64,000 nucleotides of DNA. Origin: Theocolax elegans (lineage: Eukaryota; Arthropoda; Insecta; Hymenoptera; Cerocephalidae). The translations under genes were made by a program, and so were the position numbers. This document shows, one piece after another, positions 36,095 through 48,100 of the stretch (within the stretch, counting starts at the first letter, position 1; each line of letters begins with the position of its first letter). The notes below the pieces were generated by a model. It saw nothing but the letters and a program-made list of their open reading frames with translations. It searched no databases and was not told the DNA's origin. The stretch spans positions 56,102,539 through 56,166,538 of the forward strand of contig CM047431.1 of the NCBI GenBank assembly GCA_026168455.1, given 5' to 3'.

Positions 36095-39000
36095 TACGGA
36101 TATTTATGGTTTACGTAAAGAAAAACTATTTTTCACATTTTTGGTATATGTACACAAAAAAAAAGTAGTTGAACATATTACTACGTAATTCATTTATTGA
36201 GAGACAAATTTGACAATTATTCTAAAAAATTACAGTTTGTTATAAGGACAATTTCCTACAGATATATTAATATTTATTATGCCGCATCTGTTACATTTAT
36301 CCAGAATTTATATAGTTAATTGTTACAATACATACTTTAATTATTTTTTTAAATTAATACTTAATAATAAAACTTTAATAAAACTTTAAATAATATAATT
36401 TAATGAATATAACAATAGACAACTCTGTCTCGCTTGATTACTCGATAACAATTCTCATTTTTACCAAAACCTTTTTCTCCTCGTATACCCCATGAGAAAA
36501 GCGGTGTATGAAAAAGTAAGGATATACTTAAATAACCGTAATTTTTCTTACATTTCATTATGGATTATTTTGTTACAGTTATCTTAAAAATTACTATATA
36601 CATTTTCATAATTGCTGTAAAACGTAAAAGAAACCTATATAATCTAATTATATCGTATACTGTAACGCTGTACAAAGATGTGTATATATATAATGATTTT
36701 TAATATATCATTTTCCTCGGTGTATATATATATTTTCCAAGTGAAGGAAACTCTGGATTCTTTCATCTGACAATAAAAAGTTATACATTCGTTTCATCTC
36801 AAACTTATGCGAGGTTAACTTTATCTTATTTTTTTTTATATCTCCCCGTCTTCGGGCCTTTCCCAGATATATTGATTTCCCTTGTATTTTGTACGAGTTA
36901 TTTTATCGAAATTGCTATATTATACCTTCGTCGTTTTTATAATTTTTCTTTTACCTTCCTTTTTAATTTTCTGTTCGATTGCGACGTTCTATACGGTATC
37001 AAATTATTATTAATTTCTTCAACGAAATTATTATTTGCAATATTGTTATAAGAAAATTTTTCTATATCGGAATGACGAATCGAGTAATCTATTTTAAATT
37101 TTGTAAGTAAGTTCTATATTGTATTTTTCGTTGTTCAAATTTATTTTTGATTTTTCTCGCACATTTGTTATAAAGCGGAAAATACGCGATGATAAAGATA
37201 ATTAGTAGATATCAAAAATTGGAAATAAATAACGGGAAAATACGAAAATGTCGGTAAACATTTAATTTTGTATGTATTACTACATCCCCTTAAGGGGATA
37301 GAATTCGTTAAATATTGAAATGAATAACAACTATATGTTGAATAAAAATATAATAATATATAGCCGCATTTTATTTTTCGACAAGCGTCTAAGGTAAAAT
37401 CTCCAGTTCATTACTGATGAGTTTATTCTGGACATCAAGGACGATGTCTCTATAATTTTTTGAAAAAACGATGCACTGAGAAATTTTACCTACCATATAG
37501 TGATCGAAAAATATAGTCTTTTCTCTAATTTAAAACTAAATTTATTCAATTAGACATACATGTGAAATCCTGCAATTATGTATGTGTATAAATTTTGTTA
37601 AAAAGTGAGTTGTTATATAGCCACTTCGAATAGGCATTATCCTTCTGAACTAGTAATTTGCCATAAGTTATCTATTTAGGACAGATAAACCAAAAATAAC
37701 GTTTTTTTATTCTAAATCAACAAATTAAATAAAATGACTTACTATTACACAATAAAAGTAGTAAATATTTTTTAATATTAATAATAAAATTAATATTAAT
37801 AATAAACTGTTGTATAAACTTTGACATTTTTGGTACAGCGGTCCCCATTCAAGGAATATTCGGATGCTTCGCTAAAGCAAGTGAAATTATTAACTATCTA
37901 ATTTTAAGTATCCATAAAACATTTTCGAAAATTTTATTTCTATGCAATTTTAATAATTGTTATTAATTTAAATATTTAAACATTAACCTGCACCTTTAAA
38001 GTAAACGAGAGATATGTCAAGTTTTGTTTCTCAATGAAAAATAGAATTGACGTGAACAAGTATTCTTAAAAATCAGTCGATATTGAACTATTTATTATTA
38101 GTTAATTCCGCCGTTTTTTTTCTATACATCGTCTTTGTCCAATATCGAGTGGTACTCGAAAGGTAAGTCGATTCCACTTAATCTTTCCTTCGGGACCTTC
38201 GTCGAACAATTAGAAAACTTAAAATTTCCATTGAATATCGATACTCAGGTAGGTGCGAGGTGTTAAAAAAGAGTCGATTATATCCGTTACATATGCATAT
38301 ACGTTCGTATATATTTGGATCAATGCTCCTCGAGAAAGAAAATGTGCATACACGTTTTACTTTGAATAATTTTTAAGGAGCCATTATAACGTCAATGAAA
38401 AAAAAATTAAATTTTCGGTTATCTCTTTATAAGAAATTAAATGATTAAACAAACATAATTAATATGTTTTCACGAAAAAAAATATTGTTATTTTATAGCA
38501 TGTAATAAATAATCTGATTTGAATTTTTAATTAGGATTGATGTCCTCTTCGAACTAAAAATTAAAACGACTGTACGTACGGTAAAAAAAGAGTATAAGAG
38601 TACGATTATCGAAATTCGACGAGAGATTAAAAATAAATAGAGAAAATCGTACAGATCGTGAAAATCCATTGTAGAAAATATATCTTAGACACACACCTGT
38701 CTCTCTATTGTTTTCTTTATTTAAGTTTCGCTAACCCGCAAAAGTCCTTCATTCGAATCCGGAGCATAAGGTCGTGAAATATACGCACTGAACCAACCGC
38801 TCGAGAATTCTCAAGTGGTACAATGAGAGTCTTACCCTAGTAATAAATGACGTCCCGTTGTCTCGATCGCCAAGGGGTTTGAACGACTAAAAAAGAGTCA
38901 ACTTTTCTCCAACTCCAGCTTCTTTTTTTCTCTATCTTTCCTTTTTTTTAAAAAAAAAAAAACTTTTTAACCGCTTTTTAATTTTATTCCTTCGTACACA

Positions 39001-39282
39001 CCGCATATTCATGAGGGTATATAGTGTAAGAGACAAAAAAGAAAAAGAAGAGTCGAGTAACTTCATTTTCTTATCTAACTTCTATATTTCAATTTTGAAT
39101 ATTAAGTGTGCAATATGCATGCAAAGGATGTATATATATGTAAGTGGATTTTTTCTTAATTGATTAACACTCGAGATTGTCAATTTTCTTTTTTTTTTCT
39201 TATAAGGAAATTTCAAAGTGAAATTTTAATGTATATGTTATCACTTTTGGTTATAGATTTAAGCTATGCGTTTATATTAACA
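36095..39282. other. Gene-free AT-rich stretch
   Basis: No gene recognised. CCCCTTAAGGGG at about 37284-37295 is a TTAA site bordered on both sides by sequences resembling TTAA-MITE ends. Otherwise only low-complexity AT sequence. Confidence 0.4.
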
Positions 39283-39522
39283 AAAAATTACCAAAAATAT
39301 CAAATCTTTTCACCTCGTTGAGGTTAGGTTCACATTTTTGGTAAGACTTTTCTCAAAAACGCAATATAATTTTAATCTGAAATTCAGAACAGAGTTAGAT
39401 TATTAATAAACGAAGGCGCCTCTTCTCTTATTTTTTCACATACTGTTTTATTTACAAATTTATTACTAATAAACACGTATGCCAATAAGGTAGGGAGGAT
39501 AAATATTGACTATGACACCCCG
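39283..39522. mobile_element. TTAA MITE, right half
   Basis: Matches the right part of the element at 46192-46576: TCACCTCGTTGAGGTTAGG centre, TTTTTGGTAAGACTTTTC, and the terminus GACTATGACACCCCG directly before TTAA (39523-39526). The left terminus is missing or too diverged to recognise. Confidence 0.7.
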
Positions 39523-39526
39523 TTAA

Positions 39527-42038
39527 TAAAAATAGAAAAACTCTTTCGAAATTCTAAAAGATGAATTTCAAAAGTCAAAAGGTTAAAATTACAAAATTAT
39601 AAATCTTTTGGATAAATCAGAGAGGTTTTTCACTTCTATAAAGTTGAAAACGTGCATTTTAATCTTCAGTTAAAGATTGAAAATCCAAAATTAATCTTTT
39701 TAAAAATTCTAACGGCTTTTTACACGTCAAAAAGATTAAAATGTACATTTTAATGTTTTCTAAAGTTGAAATTATGTGTGTGAAAAGACAAAATTGATAA
39801 AAATAATTCGTACGTCTTTGCTCGTCAGGGTGAACTACACGCAATCACCTAGAATTTCCTTAATCAAAATATTAGAAATTCAGGTACTTATGAATACATA
39901 TTCGTCGTGGAATTTTTAATACGGTAATTTAAACTAGGGTATACAAATGAAAATTTCATCTTTATTTCTCGCTGCACTGTAAGATTTAAAGAATTTTAGA
40001 TAACTATTATGAATTATATGTTATGGATCTTGTATTGTATTGTAATAACCTGTTGGCAAAGCAAATCCCCCATTTTTGGTACAAATTTCACCATTTTTTT
40101 TTAAATTTCGAGGTTGATAATATATCTATTTTATTGTAATTTTCTCCCCGGTAGAAACGGATTAATAGTTTTTATCAGAGATCGGCAAGTATTCGACCCC
40201 ATTTTTTTGTACGTATACTTTTTGTTAAATATTGTGTAAACCGACTAAAAATAAAAAAACGATATGCAAACGAATGCTCGATGCCTGAGTTAGGTAAAAG
40301 CATTTTTCTAAAGTATTCGAAAAAGTATTTGTATACGAAATATGTGGTCGACTACTTGTCAATCTCTGATTTATATTACTCTCAGTTTCGAAAAATTCAA
40401 TCTGATATAGCTATACTACTGTCAACTTCTTACTGAGGTACTAATTTTTTTTTTTTGAACCACCATTTTTTTTATCGAAAAAATAGTTTCAATTTCTACT
40501 TTAGCTTTATCTTAACGATACTTGAAGAATTTTATGTATTACAACGTTGATTATTATATCGGATCAAAGAGATTGCAAGATTTTTCTTACTGTAAATACA
40601 GTAGATTGAGTAAACTCCCGGACTATATATTTGCGATATGAAATACGAAAAACTCATTTTCGAATATGAGGAGGGTATATAAAAATTGAGAAAACAACGT
40701 TGATGAAAAATTACTGTAGCGTAATTTTAATTAAATGTTATGTATATATTATAAAATATGATATTTCCATTTTCTTTAATATTTTTGAGTGAAAAATATT
40801 TTCATGTACGAAATTAAAAAAAGTTTTCGCGCGATATTAAGCAGTAAATTTATTTTATACGTGTACCTAGAGAAATAATGAATTCTTTCATTTGATTGAA
40901 TATCATGTGTAAATACGAAATTTTTAAAATCATCGATAAAGAAAAAATGCATGGTTATATTTAATACAATATATAATATAATTAAACGGTGATATACTAA
41001 ACTATACTAATTCGACGGAAACAAACGAAATAGAAAATCGGAGATATGGCGTAAAAAAGTGTTACCTAATAAATTCGAGTAGATCTATATGTATATTATT
41101 AATGGGATGAGAATTGTTCCTCAAAAGATAAGAAATTCATTTTCAATCAATTGATACGCGAATACTTAATTTCCTCATCTTTGTGAAATTTCCGAGAGAA
41201 TTACGAATTGGAATTTCCCAGACGCTACATAGCTCACGCGGAATAAAATTAAAATTGCTCGAATTTTCATTAAAACGGATCTTAAATAATTTTCAAAGAA
41301 TTCGCGATGATGAAAACGATTAATGAAATTACAACACCGAATTTCGTTTCGTAATTTAACAACGGAAATTTCGTCTGTACGAATATACGAGGAATAATAC
41401 ATTACACTCGTGTAATTGCAATTTAAAAATTATATTTCTTACATTATATTTTCGTATCACGTTTCGTATACTTATTTCTTTTTTTCTATTATCGATCAAT
41501 GCGCAATCGTTTTGAAATTAGTGTTCGCGAAACGTCGAAATAAAAATTCACGACGGGAAAGTCAAATGTGCATGTGCGCGCGTGTGTGTATAGGTACGTA
41601 TAGGAAAGACAACAGCTGATGGCGGGATATTCAAACGCGTTGCACTTTCAAGAATTTCCCAACGGGTTTGCGGAGACGCGCCCCGTGGGCGACTTTCCCA
41701 TCAATTGCTAATTAAACTTTGTAATGGAGCATATAGGAAAATGTATCCTATTTCCTGTGCTCGTGGGGTTAGATTAAACGTTTAGTCTTCGATTTCTCTT
41801 CTACTTTCTATTGTAATTCTCTCGTTACTTTTTTATTACAAATTTGATTAATCGAGTGCCTTTTTTGCATTTCTTATTTAGATATACTTTTTAATTAAGA
41901 CATGAATAATTTTCACGAATAGATCTATATTCTAATGGTTGCGTATGCATTTCTGCGCAAGATGATACGAATTGTATAAGTATACGGAGAAAATGTTTTA
42001 GTAAATTTTACTATATACTATTTAGGAATTCGGGGATA
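39527..42038. other. Gene-free stretch with one short MITE
   Basis: No gene is recognised. A short element at about 40176-40372 has inverted ends ATCAGAGATCGGCAAGTATT and its near complement, with TCGAC just inside. Sequence from 41985 (TACGGAGAAAATGTTTTAG) looks like the left end of a degraded CACGG/CAGTG MITE into which the pogo-like element inserted. Confidence 0.4.
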
Positions 42039-42040
42039 TA

Positions 42041-42936
42041 GGGGAGACCGGGGTAAAACGGCCACTTTGTAGAAATTGTTTGTTTACAAAAAAATTAACA
42101 AGTAAAAAAAATATTTAGCATGTATAAAGTCTGTATTTTATTCTTAAGAAACTAAAAATAGACTAAGTATGTTAAAAAAATTATTTTAAAACAGTGTTAT
42201 TAAAAATTTACGAAAGTGGTCGGTTTTACCCCTAGAAAAAAATTGTCGGAGTAAAACCGACCACCTGCATTATTTTTTCAAAAATGAATTTTAAGCAATA
42301 TTGTACGGCAATAAAATAATAAAAATATAATGAAACATTGTTATTTGGCACTTTGTACAGCTCGCTAGCTTTTTTAAATCCCATTTCTCCATTTAAAACA
42401 TCTTTAATGGTCGAAGTCATGTTATGTTCGGACCAGTTTTGCCGAAATGTCTTCCTCACATATTTTCGCATTTCTATACAAAAAAAATAAATTTTTATAT
42501 ATTATATGCTGCTTATACAGTTATATAAGCAGCACTATAGAAATATACTAGTCCGTTTTACCCCAACTTAAAATGGACCGTTTTGCCCCAGAGTTGATAA
42601 AATAATAATTATTCATTTTTTACAATGATGCGTAAAATAAAAAAAAATAAATACTCTTTCCAATTAATAAAAATGTTAATTTTAAGGCTACATACTTACC
42701 GAAATGATTTGTTTCCTTTAGGAAGTACTACGAGTCTATGAGTACTACGATACAATCGATCTTACAAGTTCGGAATACTTTAATCTTTGATAAAATCAAC
42801 AGAAAGGTATTGTTGACATGTCGATCACATACAAAATTATCATATAAACATTCTTAAAGAGATGTCGTTGGTATTATATAGATGGCACTAATAGCAGGCG
42901 AGAAATCAAAAAAGTCCGTTTTACCCCAGTCTCCCC
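42041..42936 (-). mobile_element. pogo-like DNA transposon, internally deleted
   Basis: Terminal inverted repeats GGGGAGACCGGGGTAAAACG (left) and its near-perfect complement (right, CCGTTTTACCCCAGTCTCCCC minus one base) are flanked by TA on both sides (42039-42040 and 42937-42938). Subterminal copies of the GGTTTTACCCC word occur at about 42224-42265 and 42556-42590. At 896 bp it is far shorter than an autonomous element and retains only the beginning of a transposase on the minus strand. Bound repeats plus TA duplication place it in the Tc1/mariner-pogo group. Confidence 0.8.
42232..42471 (-). pseudogene. pogo-type transposase N-terminal fragment (Pipsqueak HTH)
   Basis: The first 46 residues read as a Pipsqueak-type helix-turn-helix of pogo-family transposases: MRKYVRKTFRQNWSEHNM, then an acidic/hydrophobic helix, then GEMGFKKASELYKVPNNNV. 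This domain binds the transposon ends. After residue 46 the frame turns into hydrophobic, AT-driven sequence with no DDE catalytic region, so either an intron starts there or the rest has been deleted. The element has too little room for a full transposase of several hundred residues. It is therefore non-autonomous, though the DNA-binding part could still be expressed. Confidence 0.7.
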
Positions 42937-42938
42937 TA

Positions 42939-44036
42939 CTCAACATTTAAAAGTTTTTTTCTATCCTTAAAGAAAACTTTAAAATATATTCTAAAAAAAA
43001 TAACTAAACGTATAGTAAAAATTGAGAGAAATAATATTTACAAGTTTGGGTTTGCGCCTTTTAAAAATAAGTGTACAGAAAATTTACAAAACAGTATAGT
43101 AAACATTGCCCGGACGAAGTGTTCATTCGTTTAGAGGGAGGTGGATAGGGAAGCATGCTTGTGCGATTCATTGGGAGTTAGCGGCGCAGGAGGAGGGCCC
43201 ATCGTCTATTCTTTTCTTTGACTGATTCGCTGATATACAAAATAATACAGAGGAAAAGAGAGAGGTAATGTATAAACTCGAGTTTTTCTTTCGAGAATCG
43301 TATAGTACCATTTGACGATGTAGGTGGCGACCTGTTAATGCTACAGTCAAAGTCGCAAGTGATCAATTTTTAGTTCGTTTGGTATATAAGACCGAAGAGA
43401 AGGTAATTAAAATAAAAAAATGTATCTGAGCGGTATATATTAGGTTAGGTTAGAGAGCGTATGTGTAAATTAATTCCTGCGAAGCGACAAAGAATATTAA
43501 TATAAATATGCGTATGCGGTGCGAAAATTAATAAAACGAAAAGTATCTACAGATGTCCATCCAAATGAATAATAATCTGAAAAGAACGAGTCAAGTTTTT
43601 TTTTCACCTTCCATACAATTTTCACAAATTTAGACTTTAAAATGTTCGTATAAAAATTACTATACTTGTTTAGTAAATTTGTACAGTAATTTCATGATTG
43701 AAAATTTACTATACTGTATATAGGAATTAATCCGAGTAAATAATACAAAAACTTTTTCTTTGTGATATTTTTCTGTGATATATGCGTTGTTCCGAATCAT
43801 TCATCAGGCAATGATGTTTTTGGTTTTATCTATTTACCACATTTATTTAATTAAAATAGCTCTTTTCATGGTTTGATTTCTCAATCCACTACTCGGTCGA
43901 TAATATTTGAGGAAATGTCCCATTTAATTTTGATCATTCTTATTTTATCGAGTAAAACTACGAATTAATAAGGAAATAATTAAGAATTTTAGTATGGTTT
44001 GATTCTCAAAATGCAATAAACAATTATTTCCCTAGA
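42939..44036. other. Gene-free stretch upstream of the channel gene
   Basis: No coding exon. Pieces of the CACGG/CAGTG MITE family (TTTACTATACTG, TTACTATACTTG) occur at about 43010-43110 and 43640-43770. A GC-richer patch at about 43130-43200 (GCGGCGCAGGAGGAGGGCCC) could be promoter or untranslated sequence of the gene below; not resolvable here. Confidence 0.35.
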
Positions 44037-44048
44037 TTGTATACACTT

Positions 44049-44264
44049 TTTTTTTTTTTTTATTATTATTTTAACGTCGATCTTTTTATGCTCCCAAACC
44101 GGTGGTAATCAGCAACGGAGGTCATACGATGTCTTGGTGTAGAAAGCACTTGTTGAAAATACATTCAGTTGTGGTTGTATCAATCGGCCAGGGCCGGGAA
44201 TCGAACCTGGGACCTCCAGATTACGAGCCCGACGCCCTACCGACCGAGCCATCGCAGGCCTCAT
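44049..44264 (-). mobile_element. tRNA-derived SINE, full-length copy
   Basis: Read on the minus strand from 44264. A tRNA-like head (GCCTGCGATGGCTCGGTCGG with A box, then GGGCTCGTAATCTGG in the anticodon-arm position and a perfect B box GGTTCGATTCC) is followed by a 110-bp body and a tail of TAATAATAAAA then about 17 A. The flanks TTGTATACACTT (44037-44048) and TTGTATGCACTT (44265-44276) are a 12-bp target-site duplication with one mismatch. It ends 44 bp before the putative exon 1 acceptor of the channel gene. As the longest copy it is the best family reference in the window. Confidence 0.9.
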
Positions 44265-44308
44265 TTGTATGCACTTGATTAAAGGAATGGATGAATTATA
44301 TGTTTCAG

Positions 44309-44588
44309 GCCGGCGTGCAAAAGGAGCAGCGGCACGGTGGCGCATCAGGGTTGTCTCCCGGCTCCGTAGCATGCGGACTGGCCGTAGGTCGAGCGGCAGC
44401 TGCAGCGGGGACGTTGGAGTCGTAAGGGGGCGTAGGCGCAGGCGCGGGAGGCGAAGGACGGCGGCCCCGCAGGCGCTCGGGCCCGGCGGCGACCGATGAG
44501 CGCGGGGGATGGCGGCAAGCCGCTGGGCCCGCCCGCTGGGGAGGCCCGGAACACCCAGCCCGTAATCGCGGACACGCTTTATCCCCAG
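44309..44588 (+). CDS. Ca-alpha1D: Channel exon 1 (5' UTR plus codons 1-31)
   Basis: The coding part is 44496-44588 ([19 protein letters not shown].., ending ..DTLYPQ) followed by donor CAG|GTACTA, phase 0. The ATG was chosen because the frame has a stop (TAG 44433-44435) just upstream and no other in-frame ATG between them. The exon is strikingly GC-rich and its left edge coincides with a TTTCAG acceptor at 44303-44308, so 44309-44495 is probably 5' UTR spliced from an unseen upstream exon. The polypyrimidine tract is weak, and the exon edge could instead be a transcription start. Confidence 0.65.
44371..44499 (+). CDS. Candidate upstream ORF overlapping the channel start
   Basis: An ATG inside the 5' exon sequence opens a 42-codon frame, very Arg- and Gly-rich (MRTGRRSSGSCSG.. 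..LGPGGDR), that stops at TGA 44497-44499. The stop overlaps the channel start codon as ATGA. The same frame extends upstream to an ATG at 44269 if the transcript is unspliced there. Overlap of this type can support termination-reinitiation and so control channel translation. The peptide itself has no recognised domain and may not be made. Confidence 0.35.
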   Translation: MRTGRRSSGSCSGDVGVVRGRRRRRGRRRTAAPQALGPGGDR

Positions 44589-45085
44589 GTACTAGTCACC
44601 ACAGTTTTCTTCTATTATTTATCACAGAGTCACAGGTCCTCGCGGTGCACTCAATATGTCGACGGAACCTCGTGTCTATGCCGACATTATCGATTATAAC
44701 TTTTAAATATAAATATAATAATATCGGCCTCTCACGAACTAAATCCTTTACTTTTGAATAAAACAGGCACATTGTACTCTTTTTTTAAACTTTTAAATAT
44801 AGTTAATTTTTCAACGGTTGCTAAATTTGGTTATCGAATCAAGAGGGTGTCGAACCCAAGTAATTATTCCAATTTCCTGTTTTTGAAATTCACGAATGAT
44901 TAACGCGTTAAGTATTAATATTTTTGGAGTACAATTTGAGTAGTTTAGATATTTGGTTACATCAGATATCAGTACAGGTCAATTCGCATTCTTAAAACAA
45001 TTGATATATCTTACAAACTACTCCATTGATACGATTGTAAATTACTTCATTTCAAAGGCAAATCTTCTTGTGTTTCCATATTATC

Positions 45086-45132
<47 letters not shown>

Positions 45133-48100
45133 TTACAGAGTTACATATCATAACATTTGAGAAGTCGATACAGAGAAAGATATTATTACATGCACTATAA
45201 CGTCTCAAGTCTTGCAGAGAAAAGTGAAATTTCCTTTAAATAAAAAATAACTTTAAACTTAAAATAAAATGTCAGTTAGTTTTGCTGAGAATACCACAGC
45301 ATAAAACTCCAATCACCCAATATTATTATAATAAAACAAAATAGAAAAAAACAAAAATATCATTTATTTATATGAGAATGATACAAAATGCATGTCAGAC
45401 GTTCAGTCTAGTCTCTGTAGATAGGTTTCTATTAAAATAATATATTTCGCTAAATAAATGTACGTATAAATAATGATCGGTATCGGGAACCAGCATCATA
45501 TAACACTGAGAAATATTAATTATCACATTTATTTAACAAAACTTATACTGTTTTATGGGAAATTCAAATATGGGAACAATACTGCACTATTGAATAGTTC
45601 ATTCGTCTGCAAAGTTTAAAATGTATATTTCATCTACACGTTCAAAAACGTTTACACCGAATATGTATATATTTTTTGTGTATAAGCTTGGTTGAAGGTA
45701 CACCTTTGATTTATTGACATGCAATTTTGCATAATATCTTATTCAATAATTTTTATTCGTACTTCTATATATGGACAATAAATGAAATACTATACGAGTA
45801 TTCTTAAATTAATGTAATAATTAACGTAATAATTATAAAAAATTAATTTTCATTATGTTGGAAATATTTGACTAATATAAGAATCGCATAATTATATTTA
45901 TTCTATATCATTCATTGATTAATGTATTATCGGGTTAGCTAAAAATATTGATCATTAATATTAAATATTCATTTGAAGGAATCCATTACCAAGACTATAT
46001 GAACCTAAATATTGATTCCTCGAACGTAACACGATATTGGACGAAAATTATCCAAGGTTTTGGTATATAGTAACAGATGATTCTCGAAAACAAATAAATA
46101 TTTTTCCTTAAATCTCATCCGAAAAAATAAATTCTCTCTAAATTTGTATAACTGCAAAATCTGATATAAAGAAATTAAAAAATGTGTTTAACGGGGTGCC
46201 ATAGTCAATATTTATCCTCCCTACCTTACCGGCAATCGCGATTATTACTAATAAATGTGTATATAAAACAGTATGTGAAAAAGTAAGAGAAGAGACGCCT
46301 TCGTTTATTGACAATCTAACTGTGTGCCGAAATTCAGATTAAAATTATATTGCGTTTTTAAGAAAAGTCTTATAAACAAATGTGAACCTAACCTCAACGA
46401 GGTGAAAAGATTTGATATTTTTGGTAAGACTTTTCTCGAAAACGCAATAATATTTTAATCTAAAATTCAGTACACAGTTAGATTGTCAATAAACGAAGGC
46501 GTCTCTTCTCTTATTTTTTCACATACTCTTTTACTCTTTTATTAATTAATCATCAAAAATTGAGTATGGAACCCCCTTAAGCTATACTTGGATTACAGAT
46601 ATTTATAATCACATAAATAAAAACAGTGACCTATATATTTTTGTGTTTGACTTATATTGAGGAAGATTAGTTAACGATTATCTATCCAACATGTCCATTA
46701 TATACGTTTTTGAAAATGTGAAATTAGGTATAGTATAAGAGTAATCGGTAAACGTTTGTGTGTGCTTGGACGATTACAGAACCAGCTGAGCGTACAACAG
46801 CAACAAAATGGGGGCCGTGAGAGTCTCGGGCCGGCGCCCCCGAGTACGACCGGAGGCCAGACGACGGCGGCGACGGCCACCAAGCCTGGAGGTGGTGCGT
46901 CAACCGGTCAACCGGCAGCCGGGGCGAGCGCGGCCGCTACCTCGAAACGACCGGCGAGAAGGAGTGGCAAACCTCAACCGGATCGTCCCGAAAGGGCTTT
47001 GTTTTGCCTTCCCCTCAAGAATCCCCTGCGCAAACTCTGCATCGATATCGTCGAGTGGAAGTATCCTTTTTTCACTCATTTAAACATATTCAAATGTACA
47101 CATATATATACTTATACTTGTGAAAATTATTCTTCACATCACTTTCCTATGTTTCGATTCACCGCATTTCATTAGGATAACACGTACAGTAATCGCATTC
47201 CCACTGTTGACACATCACACACACACACACACACACAACTACCCGATATAATTATTGTAATGTTCGCCAAAGTACATTAACATATATCGATCGAATGTTT
47301 ATCTATAACGAACGTGCGACAAATGCTTGTTATTAAGCTAATTTAGTTGAAATGCCTCGATCGAATTTGAATTTAAATAAAATGTATTTTCCTTAACTGT
47401 GCGTCAACCAATCCAGACCTTTCGAATGGCTCATCTTATTGACCATCTTTGCAAATTGCGTCGCACTCGCTGTTTACACTCCTTACCCCTTCGCAGATTC
47501 CAATCAGACCAATTTGTATCTCGTAAGTATACACGTCTATATATACATATATATATATATATATACTTTTTCTTTTACATCGCATCTCCTATTTAAAATA
47601 AAAAATCTTTTTTTTTGTATACTAACTAAATTATTACAATTTTTATATCGAAATTAATATATTAATACAATTGAATTACTGAATGGTATAATTGGTAGCC
47701 CGAGTTTAAATCTACAAAAACATAATTTATGTTGTACGATCAATTAAAATATATGTTTTCGAATTAATTAAACATATCGTATCGTTATTGTCCAAAATCT
47801 TTTGGTCTTTTTATTCGAATCCTATATCTTTGTTTAATCAATATCGTAATACAACGTTATATCTATCGTTAATTTTTTATCGTTAACGTTAACTTTACCG
47901 CAAGACATTACCTAAAGAAACGTTTGACCGAATAACCTGAAATTTTAGCATTAAGAGTTAAAAATTATTTTGTATATCACTTTGATAAAATACAGAATTA
48001 CAATCCACGGTATATTAATATCATGAGCGAAATGTTCATTATCTGTAAATATCACCTTATATTGTAGAGAAGATACGTGAATTTAAATTTTAAATTTAAC

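Noticed and set aside
44190..44264. Functional tRNA gene on the minus strand
   Set aside because: The A and B boxes match, but the head continues into a shared SINE body and A-tail with target duplication, and the acceptor stem does not end as a tRNA would.
46808..47083. Alternative Arg-rich frame over exon 2
   Set aside because: It is the shadow of the GC-rich channel exon in another frame; the channel frame joins neighbours correctly on both sides.
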